Source: Streptomyces sp. S4.7
Lineage (GTDB): Bacteria; Actinomycetota; Actinomycetes; Streptomycetales; Streptomycetaceae
Length of the DNA stretch: 64,000 nucleotides
Direction of reading: 5' to 3'
NCBI RefSeq assembly: GCF_010384365.1
Contig: NZ_CP048397.1
Coordinates: 5,208,001-5,272,000 of the forward strand
The notes under the pieces are model-generated. The model was not told where the DNA came from. It worked only from the letters and a program-made list of their open reading frames with translations, and did not search any database. The position numbers and the translations under genes were made by a program. Positions 50,135-59,940 of this stretch are shown here, one piece after another. The first letter of the stretch is position 1. The number at the start of each line of letters is the position of its first letter.

Positions 50135-51057
50135 ATGGGAGCCCAGCTCCGGGTCTACAAGCGTCGCATCAAATCCGTCACCGCGACCAAGAAGATCACC
50201 AAGGCGATGGAGATGATCGCCGCCTCGCGCATCGTCAAGGCGCAGCGCCAGGTGACGGCCTCCACACCGTACGCGACCGAGCTCACCCGCGCGGTCACGG
50301 CGGTGGCGACCGGATCCAACACCAAGCACGCCCTGACCACGGAGGTCGAGGCGCCGACACGGGCCGCGGTCCTGCTCGTCACGAGCGACCGCGGACTCGC
50401 CGGCGGCTACTCCTCCAACGCCATCAAGGCGGCGGAGCGGCTCACCGAGCGGCTCAGGGGTGAGGGCAAGGAGGTCGACTCATACATCGTCGGCCGCAAG
50501 GGTGTCGCCTACTACGGCTTCCGTGAGCGCAAGGTCACGGAGTCGTGGACCGGCTTCACCGACAGTCCCACCTACGCGGACGCCAAGAAGGTCGCGGGAC
50601 CGCTGATCGAGGCGGTCCAGCGGGACACGGCGGACGGCGGCGTGGACGAACTCCACATCGTCTTCACCGAGTTCGTCTCGATGCTGACGCAGACGCCGGT
50701 ACAGAAGCGGCTGCTGCCTCTCTCCCTCGCCGACACGGCGGAGGCGGACGAGGAGTCGGCGAAGCACGAGATCCTTCCGCTGTTCGACTTCGAGCCGTCG
50801 GCGGAGGACGTCCTCGACGCCCTGCTGCCGCGCTACGTCGAGAGCCGTATCTACAACGCGCTGCTCCAGGCCGCCGCCTCCAAGCACGCGGCCACCCGCC
50901 GCGCGATGAAGTCGGCGACCGACAACGCCGGAGACCTCATCAAGAGCCTCTCCCGGCTTGCCAACGCGGCCCGCCAGGCCGAAATCACCCAGGAAATCAG
51001 CGAGATCGTCGGTGGCGCCAGCGCCCTGGCCGACGCGACCGCGGGGAGTGAAAAGTA

Positions 51058-51058
<1 letters not shown>
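50135..51058 (+). CDS. atpG: ATP synthase F1 subunit gamma
   Basis: A 307-residue central rotor shaft. The N-terminal coiled helix is MGAQLRVYKRRIKSVTATKKITKAMEMIAASRI; the conserved C-terminal helix is TRRAMKSATDNAGDLIKSLSRLANAARQAEITQEISEIVGGASAL. ATG 50135 follows GGAAGGGA. The stop TAA overlaps the atpD ATG by one base. Confidence 0.97.
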
Positions 51059-52512
<1,454 letters not shown>

Positions 52513-52632
52513 GTCATCGACTCACCGGTGGGGGGCGGTCTCGTGCCGCCCCCCTCCGAACCGCCGATCGTGACCCCATAGAATTAGACCGACACCCGGC
52601 GACACAGCCGGGTGGTGACCCGAGGAGCACCC

Positions 52633-53007
52633 TTGGCTGCTGAGCTGCACGTCGAGCTGGTCGCCGCGGACCGCAGTGTCTGGTCCGGCGAGGCCACCCT
52701 GGTCGTCGCGCGTACCACGTCCGGCGACATCGGCGTCATGCCCGGTCACCAGCCGCTGCTCGGTGTGCTGGAGTCGGGCCCCGTGACCATCCGTACGACC
52801 GACGGCGGCACGGTCGTCGCCGCCGTGCACGGCGGTTTCCTCTCCTTCGCCGACAACAAGCTCTCCCTGCTCGCGGAGATCGCCGAGCTGGCGGACGAGA
52901 TCGACGCCCAGCGTGCCGAGCGCGCGCTGGAGCGCGCGAAGTCGGGTGAGGACGACGCCGCCGAGCGCCGCGCCGACGTCCGACTGCGCGCTGTGGCGGT
53001 GCGTTGA
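52633..53007 (+). CDS. atpC: ATP synthase F1 subunit epsilon
   Basis: A 124-residue epsilon subunit. The beta-sandwich domain (AELHVELVAADRSVWSGEATLVVARTTSGDIGVMPGHQPLLGVL) is followed by two C-terminal helices rich in Ala/Arg/Glu. TTG 52633 is the start with GAGGAG five bases upstream. It is the last structural gene before the operon terminator. A 120-base spacer separates it from atpD. Confidence 0.95.
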   Translation: MAAELHVELVAADRSVWSGEATLVVARTTSGDIGVMPGHQPLLGVLESGPVTIRTTDGGTVVAAVHGGFLSFADNKLSLLAEIAELADEIDAQRAERALERAKSGEDDAAERRADVRLRAVAVR

Positions 53008-53027
53008 CGCACCGCTTCTGGAATTAC

Positions 53028-53077
53028 CCTCAGCCGCGGCCCGTTCTGGAGTCATCCAGACCGTGTCGCGGCTGAGG
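53028..53077 (+). terminator. Hairpin terminator after the atp operon
   Basis: CCTCAGCCGCG (53028-53038) pairs with CGCGGCTGAGG (53067-53077), with an inner TCTGGA/TCCAGA stem (53045-53050/53055-53060). Confidence 0.75.
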
Positions 53078-53140
53078 CGATGCGGCACCTGTTTCTGTTG
53101 GTTCGTGCGGGTTACTCGATAGGCGAGGAGGTCGGTACAG

Positions 53141-53587
53141 ATGGTCCTCGCTCTGCTTGTCTGCGGACTGGTCGTCGTGCTGGTTGCGGTCGGGCTCTTC
53201 GTCTTCGGGCTGCGCCGACGGCTGATCCAGCGGTCCGGGGGGACCTTCGACTGTTCGCTGCGCTGGAACGTGGCCGAGGAGCCCGACACGTCCGGCAAGG
53301 GCTGGGTGTACGGAGTCGCCCGCTACAGCGGTGACCGCATCAACTGGTTCCGGGTCTTCTCGTACGCCCCGAGGCCCCGCCGCAGTCTCGAACGCTCCGC
53401 CATCGAGGTGCTCGCCCGGCGCGCCCCCGAGGGCGAGGAGGAGCTGGCGCTGCTCTCCGACTCCGTCGTGCTCGGCTGCGTCCACCAGGGCACACGCCTG
53501 GAGCTGGCGATGAGCGAGGACGCGCTGACGGGTTTCCTCGCCTGGCTGGAGGCGGCGCCGCCCGGCCAGCGGGTGAACGTGGCCTGA
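53141..53587 (+). CDS. DUF2550 membrane-anchored protein
   Basis: A 148-residue protein. An N-terminal membrane helix (LALLVCGLVVVLVAVGLFVFGL) precedes a conserved cytoplasmic domain (FDCSLRWNVAEEPDTSGKGWVYGVARYSGDRINWFRVFS) typical of DUF2550, an actinobacterial family that lies next to the atp operon in many genomes. The function is unknown. GGAGG lies about ten bases upstream of ATG 53141. It ends at a strong bidirectional terminator. Confidence 0.8.
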   Translation: MVLALLVCGLVVVLVAVGLFVFGLRRRLIQRSGGTFDCSLRWNVAEEPDTSGKGWVYGVARYSGDRINWFRVFSYAPRPRRSLERSAIEVLARRAPEGEEELALLSDSVVLGCVHQGTRLELAMSEDALTGFLAWLEAAPPGQRVNVA

Positions 53588-53616
53588 GCTCCCGGAAGCC
53601 GTGGCACTGAGAGCGA

Positions 53617-53654
53617 CGAGGGGGACAGCGCCCGGACGGGCGCTGTCCCCCTCG
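53617..53654. terminator. 18-bp perfect-stem bidirectional terminator
   Basis: The arms 53617-53634 and 53637-53654 are exact reverse complements with a two-base loop, between convergent DUF2550 and chitinase genes. Confidence 0.85.
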
Positions 53655-53670
53655 CCTTGTGCGCGTGGTG

Positions 53671-55533
53671 CTACTTCAGACCGTTGCTGATCGCCGTCAC
53701 GAGTTCGCCGTTCGCGGTGTCACCGGTGAAGTCCCAGAAGAACGCTCCGCCGAGACCCTGGCTCTTCGCCCAGGCCATCTTCGTCGCGATCGTCGCCGGG
53801 GTGTCGTAGCTCCACCAGTTGCTGCCGCACTTGGCGTACGCGGTGCCGCCGACGGTGCCGGTGACGGGGCAGGTGTTCTTCAGGACCTTGTAGTCCTCGA
53901 TGCCCGCCTCGTACGTGCCGGGGGCCGCGCCCGTCGCGCTGCCGCCCGGTGCGGCCTGGGTGACGCCGGTCCAGCCGCGCCCGTAGAAGCCGATGCCGAG
54001 CAGCAGCTTCTTCGCCGGGACGCCCTGCGCCTTGTACTTGGCGATCGCGTCGGCCGAGTTGAAGCCGGCCTGCGGGATGCCCGGGTACGAGGTGAGCGGG
54101 GAGTGCGGGGCCGTGGGACCCTGTGCGGCGAAGGCGCCGAAGAAGTCGTACGTCATGACGTTGAGCCAGTTCATGTACTGCGAGGCGCCGGCGTAGTCGG
54201 CGGCGTCGATCTTGCCGCCGCCGGACGCGTCGGCGGTGACGGCCGCGGTGACCAGGTAGTTGGCACCGAACTTGGCGCGCATGGCCTGCATCATGTTCTT
54301 CATCGCGGCCGGGCCGCTGGTGTCACAGCTCAGACCGCAGGCGTTCGGGTACTCCCAGTCCAGGTCGATGCCGTCGAAGACATCCGCCCAGCGCGGGTCC
54401 TCGACCAGGTCGTAGCAGGACTGCGCGAACGCGGCCGGGTTCTTCACCGCGTCACCGAAGCCGCCGGACCAGGTCCAGCCGCCGAAGGACCAGAGGACCT
54501 TGATGTCGGGGTTCGCGGCCTTGAGCTTGCGCAGCTGGTTGAAGTTGCCGCGCAGCGGCTGGTCCCAGGTGTCGGCGACCCCGTCGACGGCCTGGTCGGC
54601 CGTGTACGCCTTGTCAGTCGCGGCGTAGGCGTCACCGATGGTGCACTTGCCGCCCTGGACGTTGCCGAACGAGTAGTTGATGTGGGTGATCTTGGACGCG
54701 CTGCCGGACGTCACCAGGTTCTTGACGTGGTAGTTGCGGTCGTAGACGCCCCACTCGGTGAAGTAGCCGAGCTTGACCTGGTCGCCGGGCGGGGTGCCCG
54801 GGTCCGTACCGCCGCCGGTCGTCTTCACGGCGACCGAGCCGCTGACCGGTCCGCTCTGGTCGGCCGTGTCACGGGCCTGGACGCTGTAGGAGTAGCTGGT
54901 GCCCGCGGTCAGGCCGGTGTTCGTGTACGTCGTGCCGGTGACCGTGGCGATCTTCGCGCCGTCCCGCAGGACGTCGTAGTTCTTGATGCCCTTGTCGTCG
55001 GTGGCGGCGCTCCAGCTGAGCTTGGCCGACGTGTTCGTGATCTCGCTCGCGGTGGGGGTGCCCGGGGCGGTGGGAGCCGTGTCGCCGGGGACGCTGCCGC
55101 CGTCGCAGGACGCGCCGTTGAGCTTGCAGCCGGTCGGGGAGCCGGAGCCGGAGCCGGTGCCGTTGAAGCCGAAGGTGACGGAGGCGCCCGGGTTGAGGGT
55201 GCCGTTCCAGCCGACGTTCTTGGCGGTCCAGTGGTTGGTACCGCTCTTGGTGACCGTGGCGTCCCAGGCGGAGCCGACGCCGGTGCCGGCGGGGAAGTCC
55301 CACTCGACGGTCCAGGAGGTGAGGGTCGTGGTGCCGGTGTTCTTCACCGTCCACGAGCCTTCGAAGCCGGTGCCCCAGTCGGACTTCTTGGTGTACGTGG
55401 CGGTCGCGGAGGTGGCCGCCGCGGCGGGGGAGGCCAGGCCGACCATGGCGGCGAGGGGGAGGAGCAGTGCGGTCAGCGCCGCGACGGATCTGGATCTGAA
55501 TCTGGTTCTGCGGACGGACGTCTTCGTGCTCAA
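53671..55533 (-). CDS. chiC: Secreted chitinase, CBM2-FnIII-GH18 (chiC-like)
   Basis: A 620-residue secreted chitinase. The start is TTG 55533 with GAGGAG six bases upstream. Signal: AALTALLLPLAAMVGLASPAAAA. A CBM2 cellulose/chitin-binding module (about 42-140, GFEGSWTVKNTGTTTLTSW and LNPGASVTFGFNG) is followed by a fibronectin type III domain (about 155-245) and a GH18 catalytic domain (255-620). The catalytic motif DxxDxDxE is FDGIDLDWEYP (Glu about 393); LGIGFYGRGW and WWSYD are further GH18 motifs. It resembles ChiC of S. lividans/S. coelicolor and degrades chitin. Confidence 0.94.
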   Translation of the reverse strand: MSTKTSVRRTRFRSRSVAALTALLLPLAAMVGLASPAAAATSATATYTKKSDWGTGFEGSWTVKNTGTTTLTSWTVEWDFPAGTGVGSAWDATVTKSGTNHWTAKNVGWNGTLNPGASVTFGFNGTGSGSGSPTGCKLNGASCDGGSVPGDTAPTAPGTPTASEITNTSAKLSWSAATDDKGIKNYDVLRDGAKIATVTGTTYTNTGLTAGTSYSYSVQARDTADQSGPVSGSVAVKTTGGGTDPGTPPGDQVKLGYFTEWGVYDRNYHVKNLVTSGSASKITHINYSFGNVQGGKCTIGDAYAATDKAYTADQAVDGVADTWDQPLRGNFNQLRKLKAANPDIKVLWSFGGWTWSGGFGDAVKNPAAFAQSCYDLVEDPRWADVFDGIDLDWEYPNACGLSCDTSGPAAMKNMMQAMRAKFGANYLVTAAVTADASGGGKIDAADYAGASQYMNWLNVMTYDFFGAFAAQGPTAPHSPLTSYPGIPQAGFNSADAIAKYKAQGVPAKKLLLGIGFYGRGWTGVTQAAPGGSATGAAPGTYEAGIEDYKVLKNTCPVTGTVGGTAYAKCGSNWWSYDTPATIATKMAWAKSQGLGGAFFWDFTGDTANGELVTAISNGLK

Positions 55534-55631
55534 GGGGTACTCCTCGAGTGAGTCAAGACAGATCGGGGATGGTCCGGGATGGTCCGTGACACCCGACTCT
55601 TGCGACAGCTCGCGCACTAGTCAGTGGCGTG

Positions 55632-55673
55632 AGGGTAAGGAGGTCTGGACCAATCGTCAATAGGTCCAGACCA
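55632..55673 (-). promoter_or_regulatory. Chitin-regulon promoter: two 12-bp direct repeats around TTGACG, with TACCCT
   Basis: On the minus strand TGGTCTGGACCT (55673-55662) and TGGTCCAGACCT (55652-55641) are direct repeats. TTGACG (55660-55655) lies between them and TACCCT (55637-55632) is 17 bases downstream. This matches the published Streptomyces chitinase promoter layout and also resembles a DasR-type site. Regulation by chitin and N-acetylglucosamine is therefore likely. Confidence 0.85.
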
Positions 55674-55737
55674 AAGGCGCGGCGGCTCGCCGGTCCGTTG
55701 TCCGGGCTTACGGCGCGCCGGTCGTACGCCCGCCGCC

Positions 55738-56388
55738 TCAGATCCCCAACTCTTGCGCCAGAACGGCCGCTTGCACCCGGCTGCGCAGCTCCAGCTTGCC
55801 GAGCAGCCTGCTCACATGCGTCTTGACCGTCGCTTCTGCCATGTCCAGCCGTACCGCGATCTCCGCGTTCGACAGCCCGTCGCCCAGACTGGCCAGTACC
55901 TCGCGCTCGCGACGGGTGAGGGAGTCGAGCACCGTGAGGTCCGGCGCTTCGGGTGACCGTACGGCCTTCGGTGAGGCGAACTCCGCGATCAGCCGGCGCG
56001 TCACGGAGGGCGCGATCAGGCCCTCGCCGCGTGCCACCGTCCGTACCGCCTCGATGAGATCCCGCGCGTCCGTGTTCTTGAGCAGGAACCCGGCGGCGCC
56101 CGCGCGCAGCGCGCCGAAGACGTACTCGTCCAGGTCGAACGTCGTCAGTACGAGCACGTCGGCCAGCTTCTCGGCCACCACCTGCCGGGTCGCCGACACC
56201 CCGTCCAGCCGGGGCATCTGAACATCCATCAGCACCAGGTCCGGGCGCAGTTCACGGGCCAGCCGCACGGCCTCCTCGCCGTCCCCCGCCTCGCCGACGA
56301 CCTCGATCTCCGGTGAGCTGCGCAGGATCAGGACCAGCCCCGCGCGTACCGCCGACTGGTCCTCCGCCACCAGAACCCGGATGGTCAT
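55738..56388 (-). CDS. NarL/FixJ-family response regulator
   Basis: A 216-residue response regulator. The receiver (1-115) has VLVAEDQSAVR, phospho-Asp in LVLMDVQMPRLDG (about 54), and FLLKNTDARDL with Lys. A LuxR-type helix-turn-helix (150-212) reads LTRREREVLASLGDGLSNAEIAVRLDMAEATVKTHVSRLLGKLELRSRVQA. It pairs with the overlapping histidine kinase. Its stop lies about 65 bases beyond the chitinase promoter. A direct role in chitinase control is possible but unsupported. Confidence 0.92.
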   Translation of the reverse strand: MTIRVLVAEDQSAVRAGLVLILRSSPEIEVVGEAGDGEEAVRLARELRPDLVLMDVQMPRLDGVSATRQVVAEKLADVLVLTTFDLDEYVFGALRAGAAGFLLKNTDARDLIEAVRTVARGEGLIAPSVTRRLIAEFASPKAVRSPEAPDLTVLDSLTRREREVLASLGDGLSNAEIAVRLDMAEATVKTHVSRLLGKLELRSRVQAAVLAQELGI

Positions 56389-57607
56389 GCCGTGCCGCCC
56401 CCTCGTCGACGGGCAACTCCGCCCGTACCCGCCAGATCTTCGTGCCGTTCGCCCCGCCCGTGGTGCCCGTGGCGTCGTCCGCCGCGACCGGTCCCGCCTC
56501 GAACTCGCCGTCCAGCAGGGCGACGCGCTCCCGCATCCCGACCAGACCGGCGCCGGAGCCCGGTGCGCGCGGGCCGGGCCGGTCGCCGTACGGGCTGACG
56601 ACAGCGACGCGCAGAGCGCGCTTCGTGCGCTCCAGGAACACCGTCACGGGGCCGCGCGGCGCGTGCTTGAGCGCGTTGGTCAGCGACTCCTGGACGATGC
56701 GGTACGCCGCCATCTCGACCGGCGCGGGCAGCGCCGGCCCCTCCCCCCGCCGGTCCTCCAGCGTGAACGTGAGACCGCTGGAGGCGCCGTTCGTACGCGC
56801 CTGCTCCACCAGCGAGTCGAGCGACCCCAGCGTCGGCGCGGGGGCCGGCGCACGCTCGCCGTCCGTGTCCCGCAGCAGTCCGATCAGCCGCCGCATCTCC
56901 GCCAGTCCGGCGACGCTGTTCTCACGGATCACCGCCAGCGCGTCCTTGGAGATCCGCGCGTCGTCGAGGGAGAGCGCGGCGGTGGAGTGGATCGCGATGG
57001 CCGACAGATGGTTGGCGACCATGTCGTGCAGTTCACGGGCCATCCGCGCGCGTTCGGCCATGACGGCCTGCGTGCGGTCCATCTCGGCGAGCAGCGTGGT
57101 CTGTTCGGCCCGCAGCCGGGCGGCCTCGGCGGCGTCGCGGTGATTGCGCACCAGTACGCCGGTGGTGGCCGGGGCGATGGTGATCGCGGCGGCCAGGACG
57201 CCGAGCAGCAGGCCCTGGGGCGAGCGGAGCCAGCTCACGGCAGCGACGGTGACGACGACCGTGGTCAGCGCCGTGCCCCAGGGGATCCGGCGGGCGGCGG
57301 AAGGGCTGCCGTACAGCACCGCCGCGTAGACGATGTCCGTGAACATGGCGATGGTCGCCACGCTGCCCAGGGTGAGGAAGTCGACGACGAGCGCGAGTGC
57401 GGCGACCAGCAGGGCCGTGCGGGGCGCGCTCCTGCGCACCAGCTCCACCAGGGAGACGGCGGCGACCGGCAGCAGCACCCAGGAGCCGGACAGTCCCCGG
57501 TCGCTCCCCTGGGTGTGCAGTCCGAGCGCCCAGAGCAGTACGCCGCCGAGCAGACCGGCCGCCGCGATCAGGACGTCCTCTCGGTGCGGACGTGGGAGAA
57601 CGGTCAC
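56252..57607 (-). CDS. NarL-type sensor histidine kinase (DesK-like), possible C-terminal frameshift
   Basis: A roughly 451-residue membrane histidine kinase. The N-terminus has four to five membrane segments (VLIAAAGLLGGVLLWALGL, LLVAALALVVDFL, YAAVLYG). The HisKA_3 H-box is ERARMARELHDMVANHLSAIAIHS and the ATPase domain has ALKHAPRGPV and GAGLVGMRERVALLDGEF. The frame continues 137 bases into the response regulator, ending in a low-complexity tail (RGRRRGGGRRGGRAAGP) after DEGAA. A one-base indel in the C5 run at 56398-56402 would instead give a stop overlapping the regulator ATG as ATGA. GTG 57607 follows GGTGG; other starts upstream are possible. Confidence 0.8.
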   Translation of the reverse strand: MTVLPRPHREDVLIAAAGLLGGVLLWALGLHTQGSDRGLSGSWVLLPVAAVSLVELVRRSAPRTALLVAALALVVDFLTLGSVATIAMFTDIVYAAVLYGSPSAARRIPWGTALTTVVVTVAAVSWLRSPQGLLLGVLAAAITIAPATTGVLVRNHRDAAEAARLRAEQTTLLAEMDRTQAVMAERARMARELHDMVANHLSAIAIHSTAALSLDDARISKDALAVIRENSVAGLAEMRRLIGLLRDTDGERAPAPAPTLGSLDSLVEQARTNGASSGLTFTLEDRRGEGPALPAPVEMAAYRIVQESLTNALKHAPRGPVTVFLERTKRALRVAVVSPYGDRPGPRAPGSGAGLVGMRERVALLDGEFEAGPVAADDATGTTGGANGTKIWRVRAELPVDEGAARHDHPGSGGGGPVGGTRGAGPDPAQLTGDRGRRRGGGRRGGRAAGP

Positions 57608-57768
57608 CCCACCATCAAACACGGCGTCACGGGCGGGCACCTCCACGTGCCGGCCGAGACCGGCCGGCCGCGCGCTACATCGAAGGATGCAGTCACGGTT
57701 CGTCTCTGGTGACGACGATCGGGGCCGGGACCGGCGGAAGACTGGGAGTGAGCCGGAGGGAGACTGCT

Positions 57769-58347
57769 GTGATCGTCACGCTGATCATCATCTGCGAGGT
57801 CGGATTCTGGGTGCTGCTGGGCATCGGACTGGCCCTGCGCTACTTCGCCAAAATGCCGCGCGTGTCGACCGCGGTGCTGCTGTGCGAACCGCTGCTGGAG
57901 GTCCTGCTGCTGGTCGTGACGGCGATCGACCTCAAGAACGGCGCCGAACCGGACTGGAAGCACGGTCTCGCCGCGGTCTACATCGGCTTCTCGGTGGCCC
58001 TCGGCCCACAGCTGATCAAGTGGGCCGACGCGCGCTTCGCCCACCGGTTCGCCGACGGTCCGCCGCCGGTCCTGCCGCCGAAGTACGGCAAGGCCCGCAT
58101 GGTGCACGAGTGGAGGACGGCGGCCCGCTGGGTGGCCGCCTCGGCCATCGCGATCGGTCTGCTCCAGTCCGCGATCTGGTACGTCGGCTCCGACGGGAAC
58201 ATCGGGTCGCTCCAAATGTGGCAGCGGAAGATGGTCTTCCTGATCGGGATCAACGTGGTGATCGCGCTCAGCTACACGCTCTTCCCGAAGAAGGACCCGG
58301 GCGGCCACGCGCCCGCCGAGCGGCCCAGGTCCTACAGCGACCGGTAG
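57769..58347 (+). CDS. Integral membrane protein of unknown function
   Basis: A 192-residue polytopic protein with four to five membrane segments (LIIICEVGFWVLLGIGLALRYF, VLLCEPLLEVLLLVVTAIDL, AAVYIGFSVALGPQLIKW, WVAASAIAIGLLQSAIWYV, MVFLIGINVVIALSYTLF). No family is recognised with confidence. GTG 57769 follows GGAGGGAG; an upstream in-frame GTG (57748) is less likely. It diverges from the histidine kinase. Its stop lies 12 bases before a fragment related to MITE A. Confidence 0.7.
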   Translation: MIVTLIIICEVGFWVLLGIGLALRYFAKMPRVSTAVLLCEPLLEVLLLVVTAIDLKNGAEPDWKHGLAAVYIGFSVALGPQLIKWADARFAHRFADGPPPVLPPKYGKARMVHEWRTAARWVAASAIAIGLLQSAIWYVGSDGNIGSLQMWQRKMVFLIGINVVIALSYTLFPKKDPGGHAPAERPRSYSDR

Positions 58348-58358
58348 TCCGGGCGCCG

Positions 58359-58397
58359 GGCGTCGTGAGCCGGGCGCCAGTGTGAAGAGCGGACCTA
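58359..58397. repeat. Fragment of a MITE A-type end
   Basis: Bases 58359-58396 match the reverse complement of MITE A's left end (5475-5512) at 34 of 38 positions, ending GGACCTAG. No complete partner end is evident within 60 bases (an AGGTCCT at 58326-58332 may be coincidental). Its CTAG is the same CTAG that begins element B. Confidence 0.7.
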
Positions 58398-58560
58398 GGG
58401 TCTGTCGTTCGGATCTTGCCGGGCTCGCGGTCCCCGGCACGCACGCCCGCCGCGTTGTCGTCGGTCGGCACGGCTCCGCCATGCCTCCCTCCTCCGCCCT
58501 GCGGTCGCACGCACCGGACCCCGCTCCCTGATCCGGCCTGATCCGAACGACAGACCCTAG
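58395..58560. mobile_element. MITE-like element B (166 bp, 21-bp terminal inverted repeats)
   Basis: Bases 58395-58415 and 58540-58560 are a perfect 21-bp inverted repeat. The outermost four bases on each side are CTAG, consistent with a CTAG (YTAR) target duplication. The interior shares blocks with MITE A at 58436-58454 and 58490-58519, while the terminal repeats are different in sequence. There is no open frame of note and no transposase. TAG at 58559-58557 (minus) is the stop of the adenosyltransferase gene. Confidence 0.82.
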
Positions 58561-59129
58561 CGCTCGCCGCCCGGCACCCACAGCACGTCTCCGACCTCCT
58601 TGTTGGCCACCCTGGCCAGGATGAACAGGAGGTCGGAGAGCCGGTTGAGATACGTGGCCGTCAGCGGGTTCATGGTCTGCCCGTGCACCTCGAACGCCGC
58701 CCACGTCGAGCGCTCCGCGCGCCGTACGACCGTGCACGCCTGGTGCAGCAGCGCCGCCCCGGCCGTGCCGCCGGGGAGGATGAAGCTGCGCAGCTTCTCG
58801 ACCTCCTCCAGGAAGAGGTCGCAGTCCGCCTCCAGCTTGTCGATGTACGGCTGCTCGACCCGCAGCGGTGGGTACTCGGGCGCCTCGACCACCGGTGTGG
58901 AGAGGTCGGCTCCGACGTCGAAGAGGTCGTTCTGGACCCGGACGAGGACCTTGACGACGTCGTCCCTGAGCTGCCCCAGCGCGATCGCCCCGCCGATGAC
59001 GGCGTTCGCCTCGTTGGCGTCGGCGTAGGCGGCGATCCGCAGGTCGGTCTTGGCCGTACGGCTCATGTCGCCGAGCGCCGTGGTGCCCTGGTCGCCGGTA
59101 CGGGTGTAGATACGCGTCAGATTGACCAT
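58557..59129 (-). CDS. ATP:cob(I)alamin adenosyltransferase (PduO type)
   Basis: A 190-residue enzyme that adenosylates cob(I)alamin to coenzyme B12. The N-terminal YTRTGDQGTTALGD binds ATP; RRAERSTWA and NRLSDLLFILARVAN are the conserved C-terminal motifs. All fit PduO, not CobA. It ends VPGGER, then TAG from MITE B. The start is ATG 59129. It is transcribed in the same direction as the ABC transporter genes, after a 22-base gap. Confidence 0.93.
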   Translation of the reverse strand: MVNLTRIYTRTGDQGTTALGDMSRTAKTDLRIAAYADANEANAVIGGAIALGQLRDDVVKVLVRVQNDLFDVGADLSTPVVEAPEYPPLRVEQPYIDKLEADCDLFLEEVEKLRSFILPGGTAGAALLHQACTVVRRAERSTWAAFEVHGQTMNPLTATYLNRLSDLLFILARVANKEVGDVLWVPGGER

Positions 59130-59151
59130 GCGGCCAGCCTAGACGCCGCGG

Positions 59152-59928
59152 TCAGGCGTCGGCCCGGCGGAAGACCCGGGTGCCGATCGTGACCGACACC
59201 AGCGCGAGGGCCACCGCCATCAGCACGCCGTGGAGCATCGCGGCGCTCGCGTAGTCGCCCACGTACCCCGCCCGTACCGCGTCCACCAGGAAGCGCAGCG
59301 GTACGGCGTGCGACAGCAGGTCCAGCCAGCCCGGCGCCAGCGTCATCGGCAGCACCAGCCCCGACAGCAGCATCGCCGGCATCGTCAGCGCGTTGATGAC
59401 GGGGCCGAACTCCTGCGGCGTCGAGACCTTCATCGCCAGCGCGTAGGAGAGCGAGGCCAGCGCGGCGGCCAGGACGCCCACGAACAGGAACCCGATGAGG
59501 ATCCCGCCCAGCGGCGCGCGCAGCCCCATCGCGAGCGCGGCGAGCACCAGCAGTACCGACTGGAAGACGAAGAGCGCGGCGTCGCGCAGCACTCTGCCCA
59601 GCAGCAGGGCGAGCCGGCTGACCGGGGTCGCCCGCATCCGTTCGAGGACCCCCGTCTGCTTCTCGATGAGGATCGAGAACCCCGCGAACGAGGCGCCGAG
59701 CAGGGCGAGTTGGAGTACGAGTCCGGGCACCAGGATCTGCCAGGAGTCCCCCCTCGTACCGAGCGGCAGATCGGTCAGCAGCGGCCCGAAGAAGATGAGG
59801 AACAGCAGTGGCATCAGGATGCCGAAGAGGATCTGGAACCTGGAGCGCAGGGTCTGGCGGGCGTACCGGCCGAAGACCAGCGCGGTGTCCGGGAACAGGG
59901 AGGAGGGGAGCGGGGAGGGCGATGACAC
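59152..59928 (-). CDS. ABC-2 type transporter permease
   Basis: A 258-residue permease of the ABC-2 (DrrB-like) type. Six membrane segments are visible (LFGILMPLLFLIFFGPLL, LVPGLVLQLALLGASFAGFSIL, LLVLAALAMGL, GFLFVGVLAAALASLSYAL, VINALTMPAMLLSGLVLPMTL, LMAVALALVSVTIGTRVF). EKQTGVLERMRATPVSR is the typical linker. GTG 59928 has AGGAGG eight bases upstream, 12 bases after the ATPase stop. Confidence 0.9.
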   Translation of the reverse strand: MSSPSPLPSSLFPDTALVFGRYARQTLRSRFQILFGILMPLLFLIFFGPLLTDLPLGTRGDSWQILVPGLVLQLALLGASFAGFSILIEKQTGVLERMRATPVSRLALLLGRVLRDAALFVFQSVLLVLAALAMGLRAPLGGILIGFLFVGVLAAALASLSYALAMKVSTPQEFGPVINALTMPAMLLSGLVLPMTLAPGWLDLLSHAVPLRFLVDAVRAGYVGDYASAAMLHGVLMAVALALVSVTIGTRVFRRADA

Positions 59929-59940
59929 GACGGGAGCCTC

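Noticed and set aside
58326..58332. AGGTCCT near the end of the membrane-protein gene as the second end of the MITE A-type fragment
   Set aside because: Only seven bases match and they lie inside coding sequence, so chance cannot be excluded.
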